Made by a program: the position numbers and the translations under genes. The notes beneath the pieces were generated by a model, which did no database searches, was not told where the DNA came from, and saw only the letters and a list, made by a program, of their open reading frames with translations. From the NCBI GenBank assembly GCA_038248985.1, contig JBBRWV010000154.1:1-6897 (forward strand): a stretch of 6,897 nucleotides of DNA, read 5' to 3'. Shown one piece after another: positions 5,778-6,897 of this stretch (the first letter of the stretch is position 1; each line of letters opens with the position of its first letter). This DNA comes from JBBRWV01 sp038248985. GTDB taxonomy: Bacteria > Planctomycetota > Phycisphaerae > WQYP01.

Positions 5778-6794
5778 TTATTCGATGATGCGGAGGCGGA
5801 CGAGATCCTGTACGTCGATGAGGCCGAGGGGGATGTTGGTGTCGCTGACGACGGGGAGTTCGTCGATGCGGTGGCGGTTCATGAGGGCGAGGGCTTCGGA
5901 AGCGAGGGCGGCGGCGGTGATGCGTTTGGGGTTAGGGGTCATGACTTGGGCGATGGGGGTGTCGAGCAGGTTGGGGTGGGAGCGGAGGCGGCGGCGGAGG
6001 TCGCCATCGGTGAAGACGCCGGCGAGTTGGCCGGAATCATTAATAAGGACGACCGCACCGGCGCGACGGGCGGATTGCTGGGCGGAATCGCGCTCGAGGA
6101 CTTGGCGGACGGTGAGGGAGGCGGGGTGGGGGAGGAAATTTTCACCAAGTTTGAATTCCATGACTTGTGCGACGGTGAGGAGTTTTCGGCCGAGGGAGCC
6201 GGCGGGGTGGAAGGCGGCGAAGTCTTCTTTGGAGAAGTTGCGGAGGCTCATGGTGCCGAGGACGAGGGTGTCGCCGACGGCGGAGATGCAGTTGACGGTG
6301 GTGGTGGGAGCGAGGCCGAGGGGACAGACTTCGTCGATGGAGCCGATAATAATGGCGATATCGGCAGTTTTTCCGAGGAAAGAGGTGCGGTTGGCGGTGA
6401 TGGCGATGATGGGGACGGAGGAGCGTTTGAGAAGATCGACAAGGGGGAGAAGTTCTTCGGTTTCGCCGGAATAGGAGAGGAGGAGGACGGTGTCGTTGCG
6501 GCGGACGCGGCCGAGGTCGCCGTGGAGGGCTTCGACGGGGTGGAGGAAGGTGGAGGGGGTGCCGGTGGAGGCGAAGGAGGCGGAGATGCGCTGGCCGACG
6601 AGGCCGGATTTGCCGATGCCGGAGACGACGAGGATGCCGTGGGTTTCATCGGTAGTCCGAGAATGTATCAAGCGGATGGCCTGGGGGAGGGAATTGTCGA
6701 GTTTGTTCGCGATTGCGGCGATGGCGGCGGCTTCGGAACGGAGGATGGATTGGGCGTCGGCGAGGAGGGTTTGGTGGGTGGGGGTGGGGGGCAT
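5778..6794 (-). CDS. kdsD: D-arabinose 5-phosphate isomerase KdsD (SIS plus two CBS domains)
   Basis: KdsD interconverts D-ribulose 5-phosphate and D-arabinose 5-phosphate in the cytoplasm, the first dedicated step toward Kdo. The 338-residue product is full length (E. coli KdsD has 328). The SIS domain covers about 35-180: SGIGKSGLVGQRISASFAST with K62, HPVEALHGDLG with H91, LSYSGETEE with E111, and DEVCPLGLAPTTT with E155. H196 sits in FHPAGSLGRKLL. K62, E111, E155 and H196 match the catalytic set K59, E111, E152 and H193 known from E. coli KdsD, so the enzyme should be active. Two CBS motifs follow at about 207-268 (VVLINDSGQLAGVFTDGDLR) and 280-335 (VMTPNPK, DELPVVSD, GLIDVQDLVRL); they are common in this family and may sense a ligand. 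The ATG at 6794 has a GAGG five nt upstream. GutQ-type paralogues have the same layout, but the adjacent kdsC and lptC-like genes favour the LPS pathway. Confidence 0.95.
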   Translation of the reverse strand: MPPTPTHQTLLADAQSILRSEAAAIAAIANKLDNSLPQAIRLIHSRTTDETHGILVVSGIGKSGLVGQRISASFASTGTPSTFLHPVEALHGDLGRVRRNDTVLLLSYSGETEELLPLVDLLKRSSVPIIAITANRTSFLGKTADIAIIIGSIDEVCPLGLAPTTTVNCISAVGDTLVLGTMSLRNFSKEDFAAFHPAGSLGRKLLTVAQVMEFKLGENFLPHPASLTVRQVLERDSAQQSARRAGAVVLINDSGQLAGVFTDGDLRRRLRSHPNLLDTPIAQVMTPNPKRITAAALASEALALMNRHRIDELPVVSDTNIPLGLIDVQDLVRLRIIE

Positions 6795-6897
6795 AGAGAC
6801 CTCGGGTTGGGGGCAGAGTTAGTCGTTTTCGAGGCTAAAAGTGGAGTAGAACGGGGGGGCAGAGGGGGGTGATGGGGGGGGTAGAGGGGCCAACCTC
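6795..6897. other. Non-coding leader upstream of kdsD with poly-G tracts
   Basis: No gene is supported in these 103 nt. The plus strand holds G runs of 7 (6853-6859), 6 (6864-6869) and 8 (6874-6881), which are C runs on the transcribed strand. I see no convincing -35/-10 pair, so the kdsD promoter either lies here in a non-standard form or beyond the right edge. Confidence 0.5.
6800..6803 (-). promoter_or_regulatory. Ribosome binding site of kdsD
   Basis: GAGG on the minus strand, five nt before the ATG at 6794. It supports the chosen start. Confidence 0.65.

Noticed and set aside
5775..6872. Plus-strand open frame of about 365 codons opposite kdsD
   Set aside because: Antisense shadow of a clear KdsD with all expected catalytic residues.
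1..6897. tRNA, rRNA, CRISPR array, transposase or integrase
   Set aside because: No regularly spaced repeats, cloverleaf-like segments or recombinase motifs were seen; nearly all of the window is occupied by the four genes.

Overview
The window carries four genes, all on the minus strand, which read from the right edge to the left as kdsD, kdsC, a very long lptC-like gene, and a secreted PA/M28-like gene cut off by the left edge. The first three belong to lipopolysaccharide (LPS) biogenesis, so the source is a diderm bacterium that makes Kdo-containing LPS. The DNA is GC-rich with a strong strand bias: the plus strand is G-rich, and coding codons mostly end in C but use CAA, GAA and AAA. The giant single-protein LptC and the PA/M28-like neighbour make a Planctomycetota member, possibly of the Phycisphaerae, my best guess. 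That placement is inference, and other GC-rich LPS-bearing phyla such as Verrucomicrobiota are not excluded.

Layout: 6795-6897 is a non-coding leader with three poly-G tracts. 5778-6794 is kdsD (SIS domain plus CBS pair). 5675-5777 is a 103-nt spacer holding a perfect 14-nt tandem duplication. 5177-5674 is kdsC (HAD phosphatase). 5103-5176 is a 74-nt spacer with a short inverted repeat. 1848-5102 encodes a 1084-residue membrane-anchored LptC/OstA-like protein. 1704-1847 is a spacer. 1-1703 is the 5' part of a gene for an exported protein with a PA-like domain and a degenerate M28-like peptidase domain.

How the genes work together: KdsD makes D-arabinose 5-phosphate from D-ribulose 5-phosphate. 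KdsA (not in the window) condenses this with PEP to Kdo-8-phosphate, and KdsC dephosphorylates that to Kdo for the LPS core. LptC/LptA-type proteins then carry finished LPS across the periplasm. The order kdsD-kdsC-lptC matches the enterobacterial kdsD-kdsC-lptC-lptA-lptB cluster. Here the lptC slot holds a protein more than five times the usual LptC length, with repeated beta-rich blocks that may replace a separate LptA, and lptB is not next.

The most interesting points are this probable one-piece LptC-LptA bridge and the M28-like protein, which appears to have lost its metal ligands. The long open frames on the plus strand and in other minus-strand frames look like shadows caused by the codon bias.
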